A stretch of 64,000 nucleotides of DNA from Dermacentor variabilis (Eukaryota > Arthropoda > Arachnida > Ixodida > Ixodidae): the NCBI RefSeq assembly GCF_050947875.1, contig NW_027460408.1, forward strand, positions 1-64,000, read 5' to 3'. Below, in pieces: positions 8,592-19,602 of this stretch. The notes beneath the pieces are model-generated. The model was given only the letters and a program-made list of their open reading frames with translations. It ran no database searches and had not been told where the DNA came from. The position numbers and the translations under genes were made by a program. Position 1 is the stretch's first letter. Each line of letters starts with the position of its first letter.

Positions 8592-11180
8592 ATCGTGTGG
8601 TTTTGCAGAAAACTGCGTCCGCGTCTACCAAAAGATGCATGTGCATGCTAAAAACGCGTTTTGGCACAAATCCATGTGCGGATGTTAAAAAGAGCAGCAT
8701 CGGCATGGTTTTCACGTCGTTTGGTAGAAATCCACACGCGCGTTCTGCCAAAAGCACCATTTTCATGCATATCGTGTGGTTTTGCAGAAAACTGCGTCCG
8801 CGTCTACCAAAAGATGCATGTGCATGCTAAAAACGCGTTTTGGCACAAATCCATGTGCGGGTGCTAAAAAGAGCAGCATCGGCATGCTTTTCACGTCGTT
8901 TGGTAGAAATCCACGCGCGCGTTCTGCCAAAAGCACCATTTGCATGCCTATCGTGTGGTTTTGCAGAAAACTGCGTCCGCGTCTACCAAAAGATGCATGC
9001 GCATGCTTAAAACGCGTTTTGGCACAAATCCATGTGCGGATGTTAAAAAGAGCAGCATCGGCATGCTTTTCACGTCGTTTGGTAGAAATCCACGCGCGCG
9101 TTATGCCAAAAGCACCATTTGCATGCATATCGTGTGGTTTTGCAGAAAACTGCGTCCGCGTCTACCAAAAGATGCATGCGCATGCTTAAAACGCGTTTTG
9201 GCACAAATCCATGTGCGGGTGCTAAAAAGAGCAGCATCGGCATGCTTTTCACGTCGTTTGGTAGAAATCCACACGCGCGTTCTGCCAAAAGCACGATTTG
9301 CATGCCTATCGTGTGGTTTTGCAGAAAACTGCGTCCGCGTCTACCAAAAGATGCATGCGCATGCTTAAAACGCGCTTTGGCACAAATCCATGTGCGGATG
9401 TTAAAAAGAGCAGCATCGGCATGCTTTTCACGTCGTTTGGTAGAAATCCACGCGCGCGTTCTGCCAAAAGCACCATTTGCATGCATATCGTGTGGTTTTG
9501 CAGAAAACTGCGTCCGCGTCTACCAAAAGATGCATGCGCATGCTTAAAACGCGTTTTGGCACAAATCCATGTGCGGGTGCTAAAAAGAGCAGCATCGGCA
9601 TGCTTTTCACGTCGTTTGGTAGAAATCCACACGCGCGTTCTGCAAAAAGCACCATTTGCATGCCTATCGTGTGGTTTTGCAGAAAACTGCGTCCGCGTCT
9701 ACCAAAAGATGCATGCGCATGCTTAAAACGCGCTTTGGCACAAATCCATGTTCGGATGTTAAAAAGAGCAGCATCGGCATGCTTTTCACGTCGTTTGGTA
9801 GAAATCCACGCGCGCGTTCTGCCAAAAGCACCATTTGCATGCATATCGTGTGGTTTTGCAGAAAACTGCGTCCGCGTCTACCAAAAGATGCATGCGCATG
9901 CTTAAAACGCGTTTTGGCACAAATCCATGTGCGGGTGCTAAAAAGAGCAGCATCGGCATGCTTTTCACGTCGTTTGGTAGAAATCCACACGCGCGTTCTG
10001 CCAAAAGCACCATTTGCATGCCTATCGTGTGGTTTTGCAGAAAACTGCGTCCGCGTCTACCAAAAGATGCATGCGCATGCTTAAAACGCGCTTTGGCACA
10101 AATCCATGTGCGGATGTTAAAAAGAGCAGCATCGGCATGCTTTTCACGTCGTTTGGTAGAAATCCACACGCGCGTTCTGCCAAAAGCACCATTTGCATGC
10201 ATATCGTGTGGTTTTGCAGAAAACTGCGTCCGCGTCTACCAAAAGATGCATGTGCATGCTAAAAACGCGTTTTGGCACAAATCCATGTGCGGATGTTAAA
10301 AAGAGCAGCATCGGCATGCTTTTCACGTCGTTTGGTAGAAATCCACACGCGCGTTCTGCCAAAAGCACCATTTGCATGCATATCGTGTGGTTTTGCAGAA
10401 AACTGCGTCCGCGTCTACCAAAAGATGCATGTGCATGCTAAAAACGCGTTTTGGCACAAATCCATGTGCGGATGTTTAAAAGAGCAGCATCGGCATGCTT
10501 TTCACGTCGTTTGGTAGAAATCCACACGCGCGTTCTGCCAAAAGCACCATTTGCATGCATATCGTGTGGTTTTGCAGAAAACTGCGTCCGCGTCTACCAA
10601 AAGATGCATGTGCATGCTAAAAACGCGTTTTGGCACAAATCCATGTGCGGATGTTAAAAAGAGCAGCATCGGCATGCTTTTCACGTCGTTTGGTAGAAAT
10701 CCACACGCGCGTTCTGCCAAAAGCACCATTTGCATGCATATCGTGTGGTTTTGCAGAAAACTGCGTCCGCGTCTACCAAAAGATGCATGTGCATGCTAAA
10801 AACGCGTTTTGGCACAAATCCATGTGCGGGTGCTAAAAAGAGCAGCATCGGCATGCTTTTCACGTCGTTTGGTAGAAATCCACACGCGCGTTCTGCCAAA
10901 AGCACCATTTGCATGCATATCGTGTGGTTTTGCAGAAAACTGCGTCCGCGTCTACCAAAAGATGCATGTGCATGCTAAAAACGCGTTTTGGCACAAATCC
11001 ATGTGCGGGTGCTAAAAAGAGCAGCATCGGCATGCTTTTCACGTCGTTTGGTAGAAATCCACACGCGCGTTCTGCCAAAAGCACCATTTGCATGCCTATC
11101 GTGTGGTTTGCAGAAAACTGCGTCCGCGTCTACCAAAAGATGCATGCGCATGCTTAAAACGCGTTTTGGCACAAATCCAT
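8592..11180 (+). repeat. Block A, copy 2
   Basis: Second copy of 1-2,590, with no difference noticed up to about 11,100. At 11,109 a T is missing from GGTTTTGC, and from there onward single-base indels become frequent, so the end of this copy coincides with the start of an indel-rich patch. A third partial copy of its interior (1,244-2,130 and 9,835-10,730) lies at 41,111-42,000 and shares the GTTTAAAAG variant. Confidence 0.88.
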
Positions 11181-14100
11181 GTGCGGGTGCTAAAAAGAGC
11201 AGCATCGGCATGCTTTTCACGTCGTTTGGTAGAAATCCACGCGCGCGTTCTGCCAAAAGCACCATTTGCATGCATATCGTGTGGTTTTGCAGAAAACTGC
11301 GTCCGCGTCTACCAAAAGATGCATGCGCATGCTTAAAACGCGCTTTGGCACAAATCCATGTGCGATGTTAAAAAGAGCAGCATCGGCATGCTTTTCACGT
11401 CGTTTGGTAGAAATCCACGCGCGCGTTCTGCCAAAAGCACCATTTGCATGCATATCGTGTGGTTTTGCAGAAAACTGCGTCCGCGTCTACCAAAAGATGC
11501 ATGCTCATGCTTAAAACGCGTTTTGGCACAAATCCATGTGCGGGTGCTAAAAAGAGCAGCATCGGCATGCTTTTCACGTCGTTTGGTAGAAATGCACACG
11601 CGCGTTCTGCCAAAAGCACCATTTGCATGCATATCGTGTGGTTTTGCAGAAAACTGCGTCCGCGTCTACCAAAAGATGCATGCGCATGCTTAAAACGCAC
11701 TTTGGCACAAATCCATGTGCGGGTGCTAAAAAGAGCAGCATCGCATGCTTTTCACGTCGTTGGTAGAAATCCACGCGCGCGTTCTGCCAAAAGCACCATT
11801 TGCATGCCTATCGTGTGGTTTTGCAGAAAACTGAGTCCGCGTCTACCAAAAGATGCATGCGCATGCTTAAAACGCGTTTTGGCACAAATCCATGTGCGGG
11901 TACTAAAAAGAGCAGCATCGGCATGCTTTTCACGTCGTTTGGTAGAAATCCACACGCGCGTTCTGCCAAAAGCACCATTTTGCATGCCTATCGTGTGGTT
12001 TTGCAGAAAACTGCGTCCGCGTCTACCAAAAGATGCATGCGCATGCTTAAAACGCGCTTTGGCACAAATCCATGTGCGGATGTTAAAAAGAGCAGCATCG
12101 GCATGCTTTTCACGTCGTTTGGTAGAATCCACGCGCGCGTTCTGCCAAAAGCACCATTTGCATGCATATCGTGTGGTTTTGCAGAAACTGCGTCCGCGTC
12201 TACCAAAAGATGCATGTGCATGCTAAAAACGCGTTTGGCACAAATCCATGTGCGGATGTTAAAAAGAGCAGCATCGGCATGCTTTTCACGTCGTTTGGTA
12301 GAAATCCACGCGCGCGTTCTGCCAAAAGCACCATTTGCATGCATATCGTGTGGTTTTGCAGAAAACTGCGTCCGCGTCTACCAAAAGATGCATGTGCATG
12401 CTTAAAACGCGTTTTGGCACAAATCCATGTGCGGGTGCTAAAAAGAGCAGCATCGGCATGCTTTTCACGTCGTTTGGTAGAAATCCACACGCGCGTTCTG
12501 CCAAAGCACCATTTGCATGCCTATCGTGTGGTTTTGCAGAAAACTGCGTCCGCGTCTACCAAAAGATGCATGCGCATGCTTAAAACGCGCTTTGGCACAA
12601 ATCCATGTGCGGGTGCTAAAAAGAGCAGCATCGGCATGCTTTTCACGTCGTTTGGTAGAAATCCACACGCGCGTTCTGCCAAAAGCACCATTTGCATGCA
12701 TATCGTGTGGTTTTGCAGAAAACTGCGTCCGCGTCTACCAAAAGATGCATGCGCATGCTTAAAACGCGTTTTGGCACAAATCCATGTGCGGGTGCTAAAA
12801 AGAGCAGCATCGGCATGCTTTTCACGTCGTTTGGTAGAAATCCACACGCGCGTTCTGCCAAAAGCACCATTTGCATGCCTATCGTGTGGTTTTGCCAGAA
12901 AACTGCGTCCGCGTCTACCAAAAGATGCATGCGCATGCTTAAAACGCGCTTTGGCACAAATCCATGTGCGGGTGCTAAAAAGAGCAGCATCGGCATGCTT
13001 TTCACGTCGTTTGGTAGAAATCCACACGCGCGTTCTGCCAAAAGCACCATTTGCATGCATATCGTGTGGTTTTGCAGAAAACTGCGTCCGCGTCTACCAA
13101 AAGATGCATGTGCATGCTAAAAACGCGTTTTGGCACAAATCCATGTGCGGGTGCTAAAAAGAGCAGCATCGGCATGCTTTTCACGTCGTTTGGTAGAAAT
13201 CCACACGCGCGTTCTGCCAAAAGCACCATTTGCATTCCTATCGTGTGGTTTTGCAGAAAACTGCGTCCGCGTCTACCAAAGATGCATGCACATGCTTAAA
13301 ACGCGCTTTGGCACAAATCCATGTGCGGATGTTAAAAGAGCAGCATCGGCATGCTTTTCACGTCGTTTGGTAGAAATCCACACGCGCGTTCTGCCAAAAG
13401 CACCATTTGCATGCCTATCGTGTGGTTTTGCAGAAAACTGCGTCCGCGTCTACCAAAAGATGCATGCGCATGCTTACAACGCGTTTTGGCACAAATCCAT
13501 GTGCGGGTGCTAAAAAGAGCAGCATCGGCATGCTTTTCACGTCGTTTGGTAGAAATCCACGCGCGCGTTCTGCCAAAAGCACCATTTGCATGCATATCGT
13601 GTGGTTTGCAGAAAACTGCGTCCGCGTCTACCAAAAGATGCATGCGCATGCTTAAAAACGCGCTTTGGCACAAATCCATGTGCGGATGTTAAAAAGAGCA
13701 GCATCGGCATGCTTTTCACGTCGTTTGGTAGAAATCCACGCGCGCGTTCTGCCAAAAGCACCATTTGCATGCATATCGTGTGGTTTTGCAGAAAACTGCG
13801 TCCGCGTCCTACCAAAAGATGCATGCTCATGCTTAAAACGCGTTTTGGCACAAATCCATGTGCGGGTGCTAAAAAGAGCAGCATCGGCATGCTTTGCACG
13901 TCGTTTGGTAGAAATGCACACGCGCGTTCTGCCAAAAGCACCATTTGCATGCATATCGTGTGGTTTTGCAGAAACTGCGTCCGCGTCTACCAAAAGATGC
14001 ATGCGCATGCTTAAAACGCACTTTGGCACAAATCCATGTGCGGGTGCTAAAAAGAGCAGCATCGGCATGCTTTTCACGTCGTTTGGTAGAAATCCACGCG

Positions 14101-15413
14101 CGCGTTCTGCCAAAAGCACCATTTGCATGCCTATCGTGTGGTTTTGCAGAAAACTGAGTCCGCGTCTACCAAAAGATGCATGCGCATGCTTAAAACGCGT
14201 TTTGGCACAAATCCATGTGCGGGTACTAAAAAGAGCAGCATCGGCATGCTTTTCACGTCGTTTGGTAGAAATCCACACGCGCGTTCTGCCAAAGCACCAT
14301 TTGCATGCCTATCGTGTGGTTTTGCAGAAAACTGCGTCTACCAAAAGATGCATGCGCATGCTTAAAACGCGTTTTGGCACAAATCCATGTGCGGATGTTA
14401 AAAAGAGCAGCATCGGCATGCTTTTCACGTCGTTTGGTAGAAATCCACGCGCGCGTTCTGCCAAAAGCACCATTTGCATGCATATCGTGTGGTTTTGCAG
14501 AAAACTGCGTCCGCGTCTACCAAAAGATGCATGTGCATGCTAAAAACGCGTTTTGGCACAAATCCATGTGCGGATGTTAAAAAGAGCAGCATCGGCATGC
14601 TTTTCACGTCGTTTGGTAGAAATCCACGCGCGCGTTCTGCCAAAAGCACCATTTGCATGCATATCGTGTGGTTTTGCAGAAAACTGCGTCCGCGTCTACC
14701 AAAAGATGCATGCGCATGCTTAAAAACGCGTTTTGGCACAAATCCATGTGCGGGTGCTAAAAAGAGCAGCATCGGCATGCTTTTCACGTCGTTTGGTAGA
14801 AATCCACACGCGCGTTCTGCCAAAAGCACCATTTGCATGCCTATCGTGTGGTTTTGCAGAAAACTGCGTCCGCGTCTACCAAAAGATGCATGCGCATGCT
14901 TAAAACGCGCTTTGGCACAAATCCATGTGCGGGTGCTAAAAAGAGCAGCATCGGCATGCTTTTCACGTCGTTTGGTAGAAATCCACACGCGCGTTCTGCC
15001 AAAAGCACCATTTGCATGCATATCGTGTGGTTTTGCAGAAAACTGCGTCCGCGTCTACCAAAAGATGCATGCGCATGCTTAAAACGCGTTTTGGCACAAA
15101 TCCATGTGCGGGTGCTAAAAAGAGCAGCATCGGCATGCTTTTCACGTCGTTTGGTAGAAATCCACACGCGTTCTGCCAAAAGCACCATTTGCATGCATAT
15201 CGTGTGGTTTTGCAGAAAACTGCGTCCGCGTCTACCAAAAGATGCATGTGCATGCTAAAAACGCGTTTTGGCACAAATCCATGTGCGGGTGCTAAAAAGA
15301 GCAGCATCGGCATGCTTTTCACGTCGTTTGGTAGAAATCCACGCGCGCGTTCTGCCAAAAGCACCATTTGCATGCCTATCGTGTGGTTTTGCAGAAAACT
15401 GCGTCCGCGTCTA
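11109..15413. other. Indel-rich patch 1 (probable consensus errors)
   Basis: I counted about 19 single-base indels in 4.3 kb, mostly in short homopolymers or doublets: GGTTTGC (11,109), GCGATG (11,363), ATCGCATG (11,743), TTTTGCATG (11,980), GAATCC (12,126), GAAACTG (12,185), CCAAAGC (12,505), TGCCAGAA (12,895), GTCCTACC (13,807) and others. Homologous units at 31.3-34.0 kb and 42.2-44.5 kb do not have them, and the next 4 kb (15.4-19.6 kb) has none. This contrast suggests low-accuracy consensus, not biology, but it cannot be proven without reads. Confidence 0.7.
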
Positions 15414-17200
15414 CAAAAGATGCATGCGCATGCTTAAAACGCGTTTTGGCACAAATCCATGTGCGGATGTTAAAAAGAGCAGCATCGGCATGCTTTTCAC
15501 GTCGTTTGGTAGAAATCCACGCGCGCGTTCTGCCAAAAGCACCATTTGCATGCATATCGTGTGGTTTTGCAGAAAACTGCGTCCGCGTCTACCAAAAGAT
15601 GCATGCGCATGCTTAAAACGCGTTTTGGCACAAATCCATGTGCGGGTGCTAAAAAGAGCAGCATCGGCATGCTTTTCACGTCGTTTGGTAGAAATCCACA
15701 CGCGCGTTCTGCCAAAAGCACCATTTGCATGCCTATCGTGTGGTTTTGCAGAAAACTGCGTCCGCGTCTACCAAAAGATGCATGCGCATGCTTAAAACGC
15801 GCTTTGGCACAAATCCATGTGCGGATGTTAAAAAGAGCAGCATCGGCATGCTTTTCACGTCGTTTGGTAGAAATCCACGCGCGCGTTCTGCCAAAAGCAC
15901 CATTTGCATGCATATCGTGTGGTTTTGCAGAAAACTGCGTCCGCGTCTACCAAAAGATGCATGCGCATGCTTAAAACGCGTTTTGGCACAAATCCATGTG
16001 CGGGTGCTAAAAAGAGCAGCATCGGCATGCTTTTCACGTCGTTTGGTAGAAATCCACGCGCGCGTTCTGCCAAAAGCACCATTTGCATGCATATCGTGTG
16101 GTTTTGCAGAAAACTGCGTCCGCGTCTACCAAAAGATGCATGCGCATGCTTAAAACGCGTTTTGGCACAAATCCATGTGCGGGTGCTAAAAAGAGCAGCA
16201 TCGGCATGCTTTTCACGTCGTTTGGTAGAAATCCACACGTGCGTTCTGCCAAAAGCACCATTTGCATGCCTATCGTGTGGTTTTGCAGAAAACTGCGTCC
16301 GCGTCTACCAAAAGATGCATGCGCATGCTTAAAACGCGCTTTGGCACAAATCCATGTGCGGATGTTAAAAAGAGCAGCATCGGCATGCTTTTCACGTCGT
16401 TTGGTAGAAATCCACGCGCGCGTTCTGCCAAAAGCACCATTTGCATGCATATCGTGTGGTTTTGCAGAAAACTGCGTCCGCGTCTACCAAAAGATGCATG
16501 CTCATGCTTAAAACGCGTTTTGGCACAAATCCATGTGCGGGTGCTAAAAAGAGCAGCATCGGCATGCTTTTCACGTCGTTTGGTAGAAATGCACACGCGC
16601 GTTCTGCCAAAAGCACCATTTGCATGCACATCGTGTGGTTTTGCAGAAAACTGCGTCCGCGTCTACCAAAAGATGCATGCGCATGCTTAAAACGCACTTT
16701 GGCACAAATCCATGTGCGGGTGCTAAAAAGAGCAGCATCGGCATGCTTTTCACGTCGTTTGGTAGAAATCCACGCGCGCGTTCTGCCAAAAGCACCATTT
16801 GCATGCCTATCGTGTGGTTTTGCAGAAAACTGAGTCCGCGTCTACCAAAAGATGCATGCGCATGCTTAAAACGCGTTTTGGCACAAATCCATGTGCGGGT
16901 GCTAAAAAGAGCAGCATCGGCATGCTTTTCACGTCGTTTGGTAGAAATCCACACGCGCGTTCTGCCAAAAGCACCATTTGCATGCCTATCGTGTGGTTTT
17001 GCAGAAAACTGCGTCCGCGTCTACCAAAAGATGCATGCGCATGCTTAAAACGCGCTTTGGCACAAATCCATGTTCGGATGTTAAAAAGAGCAGCATCGGC
17101 ATGCTTTTCACGTCGTTTGGTAGAAATCCACGCGCGCGTTCTGCCAAAAGCACCATTTGCATGCATATCGTGTGGTTTTGCAGAAAACTGCGTCCGCGTC
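12700..17200 (+). repeat. Block C copy (matches 31.3-35.8 kb)
   Basis: Matches 31.3-35.8 kb at an offset of about 18,582 bp, varying by one or two bases because of local indels. Shared marks include GCATTCCTATCG (13,234 and 31,814), the six-base deletion monomer (14,335 and 32,918), the two-base deletion CCACACGCGTTC (15,165 and 33,746) and the marker cassette at 16,451 and 35,034. GCATTCCTATCG also occurs at 42,725 and 46,651, so parts of this block exist four times. Confidence 0.85.
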
Positions 17201-17882
17201 TACCAAAAGATGCATGCGCATGCTTAAAACGCGTTTTGGCACAAATCCATGTGCGGGTGCTAAAAAGAGCAGCATCGGCATGCTTTTCACGTCGTTTGGT
17301 AGAAATCCACACGCGCGTTCTGCCAAAAGCACCATTTTCATGCATATCGTGTGGTTTTGCAGAAAACTGCGTCCGCGTCTACCAAAAGATGCATGCGCAT
17401 GCTTAAAACGCGTTTTGGCACAAATCCATGTGCGGGTGCTAAAAAGAGCAGCATCGGCATGCTTTTCACGTCGTTTGGTAGAAATCCACACGCGCGTTCT
17501 GCCAAAAGCACCATTTGCATGCCTATCGTGTGGTTTTGCAGAAAACTGCGTCCGCGTCTACCAAAAGATGCATGCGCATGCTTAAAACGCGCTTTGGCAC
17601 AAATCCATGTGCGGATGTTAAAAAGAGCAGCATCGGCATGCTTTTCACGTCGTTTGGTAGAAATCCACGCGCGCGTTCTGCCAAAAGCACCATTTGCATG
17701 CATATCGTGTGGTTTTGCAGAAAACTGCGTCCGCGTCTACCAAAAGATGCATGCGCATGCTTAAAACGCGTTTTGGCACAAATCCATGTGCGGGTGCTAA
17801 AAAGAGCAGCATCGGCATGCTTTTCACGTCGTTTGGTAGAAATCCACACGCGCGTTCTGCAAAAAGCACCATTTGCATGCCT
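16988..17882 (+). repeat. 895-bp five-monomer unit, copy 1
   Basis: Five monomers that are repeated immediately downstream at an offset of exactly 895 bp. The unit includes GTTCGGATGTT, the rare TTTTCATGC junction (near 17,336 and 18,231) and a monomer ending in CTGCAAAAAGC (near 17,860 and 18,755). Confidence 0.88.
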
Positions 17883-18777
17883 ATCGTGTGGTTTTGCAGA
17901 AAACTGCGTCCGCGTCTACCAAAAGATGCATGCGCATGCTTAAAACGCGCTTTGGCACAAATCCATGTTCGGATGTTAAAAAGAGCAGCATCGGCATGCT
18001 TTTCACGTCGTTTGGTAGAAATCCACGCGCGCGTTCTGCCAAAAGCACCATTTGCATGCATATCGTGTGGTTTTGCAGAAAACTGCGTCCGCGTCTACCA
18101 AAAGATGCATGCGCATGCTTAAAACGCGTTTTGGCACAAATCCATGTGCGGGTGCTAAAAAGAGCAGCATCGGCATGCTTTTCACGTCGTTTGGTAGAAA
18201 TCCACACGCGCGTTCTGCCAAAAGCACCATTTTCATGCATATCGTGTGGTTTTGCAGAAAACTGCGTCCGCGTCTACCAAAAGATGCATGCGCATGCTTA
18301 AAACGCGTTTTGGCACAAATCCATGTGCGGGTGCTAAAAAGAGCAGCATCGGCATGCTTTTCACGTCGTTTGGTAGAAATCCACACGCGCGTTCTGCCAA
18401 AAGCACCATTTGCATGCCTATCGTGTGGTTTTGCAGAAAACTGCGTCCGCGTCTACCAAAAGATGCATGCGCATGCTTAAAACGCGCTTTGGCACAAATC
18501 CATGTGCGGATGTTAAAAAGAGCAGCATCGGCATGCTTTTCACGTCGTTTGGTAGAAATCCACGCGCGCGTTCTGCCAAAAGCACCATTTGCATGCATAT
18601 CGTGTGGTTTTGCAGAAAACTGCGTCCGCGTCTACCAAAAGATGCATGCGCATGCTTAAAACGCGTTTTGGCACAAATCCATGTGCGGGTGCTAAAAAGA
18701 GCAGCATCGGCATGCTTTTCACGTCGTTTGGTAGAAATCCACACGCGCGTTCTGCAAAAAGCACCATTTGCATGCCT
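17883..18777 (+). repeat. 895-bp five-monomer unit, copy 2
   Basis: Tandem copy of 16,988-17,882. The following stretch 18,420-19,135 adds a 358-bp dimer duplication, with CTGCAAAAAGC repeated near 18,755 and 19,113. The region 17,873-19,600 is repeated again at 25,910-27,640 with an offset of 8,037 bp (45 monomers less 18 bases). Confidence 0.86.
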
Positions 18778-19135
18778 ATCGTGTGGTTTTGCAGAAAACT
18801 GCGTCCGCGTCTACCAAAAGATGCATGCGCATGCTTAAAACGCGCTTTGGCACAAATCCATGTGCGGATGTTAAAAAGAGCAGCATCGGCATGCTTTTCA
18901 CGTCGTTTGGTAGAAATCCACGCGCGCGTTCTGCCAAAAGCACCATTTGCATGCATATCGTGTGGTTTTGCAGAAAACTGCGTCCGCGTCTACCAAAAGA
19001 TGCATGCGCATGCTTAAAACGCGTTTTGGCACAAATCCATGTGCGGGTGCTAAAAAGAGCAGCATCGGCATGCTTTTCACGTCGTTTGGTAGAAATCCAC
19101 ACGCGCGTTCTGCAAAAAGCACCATTTGCATGCCT
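18420..19135 (+). repeat. 358-bp dimeric higher-order repeat, two copies
   Basis: Clear alternation of a 68C, GCGGATGTT, 145G monomer with a 68T, GCGGGTGCT, 145A monomer. The dimer at 18,420-18,777 is followed by an identical-looking dimer at 18,778-19,135. The same alternation is the basic HOR over much of the array, for example 15.7-17.0, 26.4-27.3, 51.1-52.1 and 58.8-60.9 kb. Confidence 0.88.
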
Positions 19136-19602
19136 ATCGTGTGGTTTTGCAGAAAACTGCGTCCGCGTCTACCAAAAGATGCATGCGCATGCTTAAAACG
19201 CGCTTTGGCACAAATCCATGTTCGGATGTTAAAAAGAGCAGCATCGGCATGCTTTTCACGTCGTTTGGTAGAAATCCACGCGCGCGTTCTGCCAAAAGCA
19301 CCATTTGCATGCATATCGTGTGGTTTTGCAGAAAACTGCGTCCGCGTCTACCAAAAGATGCATGCTCATGCTTAAAACGCGTTTTGGCACAAATCCATGT
19401 GCGGGTGCTAAAAAGAGCAGCATCGGCATGCTTTGCACGTCGTTTGGTAGAAATGCACACGCGCGTTCTGCCAAAAGCACCATTTGCATGCATATCGTGT
19501 GGTTTTGCAGAAAACTGCGTCCGCGTCTACCAAAAGATGCATGCGCATGCTTAAAACGCACTTTGGCACAAATCCATGTGCGGGTGCTAAAAAGAGCAGC
19601 AT

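Larger units (their letters stand above)
2490..10825 (+). repeat. Block B, copy 1 (repeated at 33,945-42,100)
   Basis: Matches 33,945-42,100 at an offset of 31,454-31,455 bp up to about 9,600, then at 31,276 bp from 9,835 on, because the second copy lacks one monomer. Shared rare variants include CTGCAAAAGC (2,842), TTTCGCAG (6,455), CATGGGCGG (6,528), GCGTCGG (6,550), CCATGCGCGCG (6,765), GTACGGG (7,066) and GCATGTTAAAA (7,929). Private differences in this copy include GAAGAAAAC at 6,277 and a +1/-1 pair at about 5,787 and 5,885. The right end overlaps the second copy of block A. Confidence 0.9.

Noticed and set aside
12162..13157. 331-codon open frame, and others of 200 to 320 codons near 2,497, 11,444, 13,665, 22,868 and 33,951
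   Set aside because: Each is long only because a one- or two-base indel happens to bypass the TAA of one frame. Several lie in the probable error patches. They translate the same satellite in changing frames.
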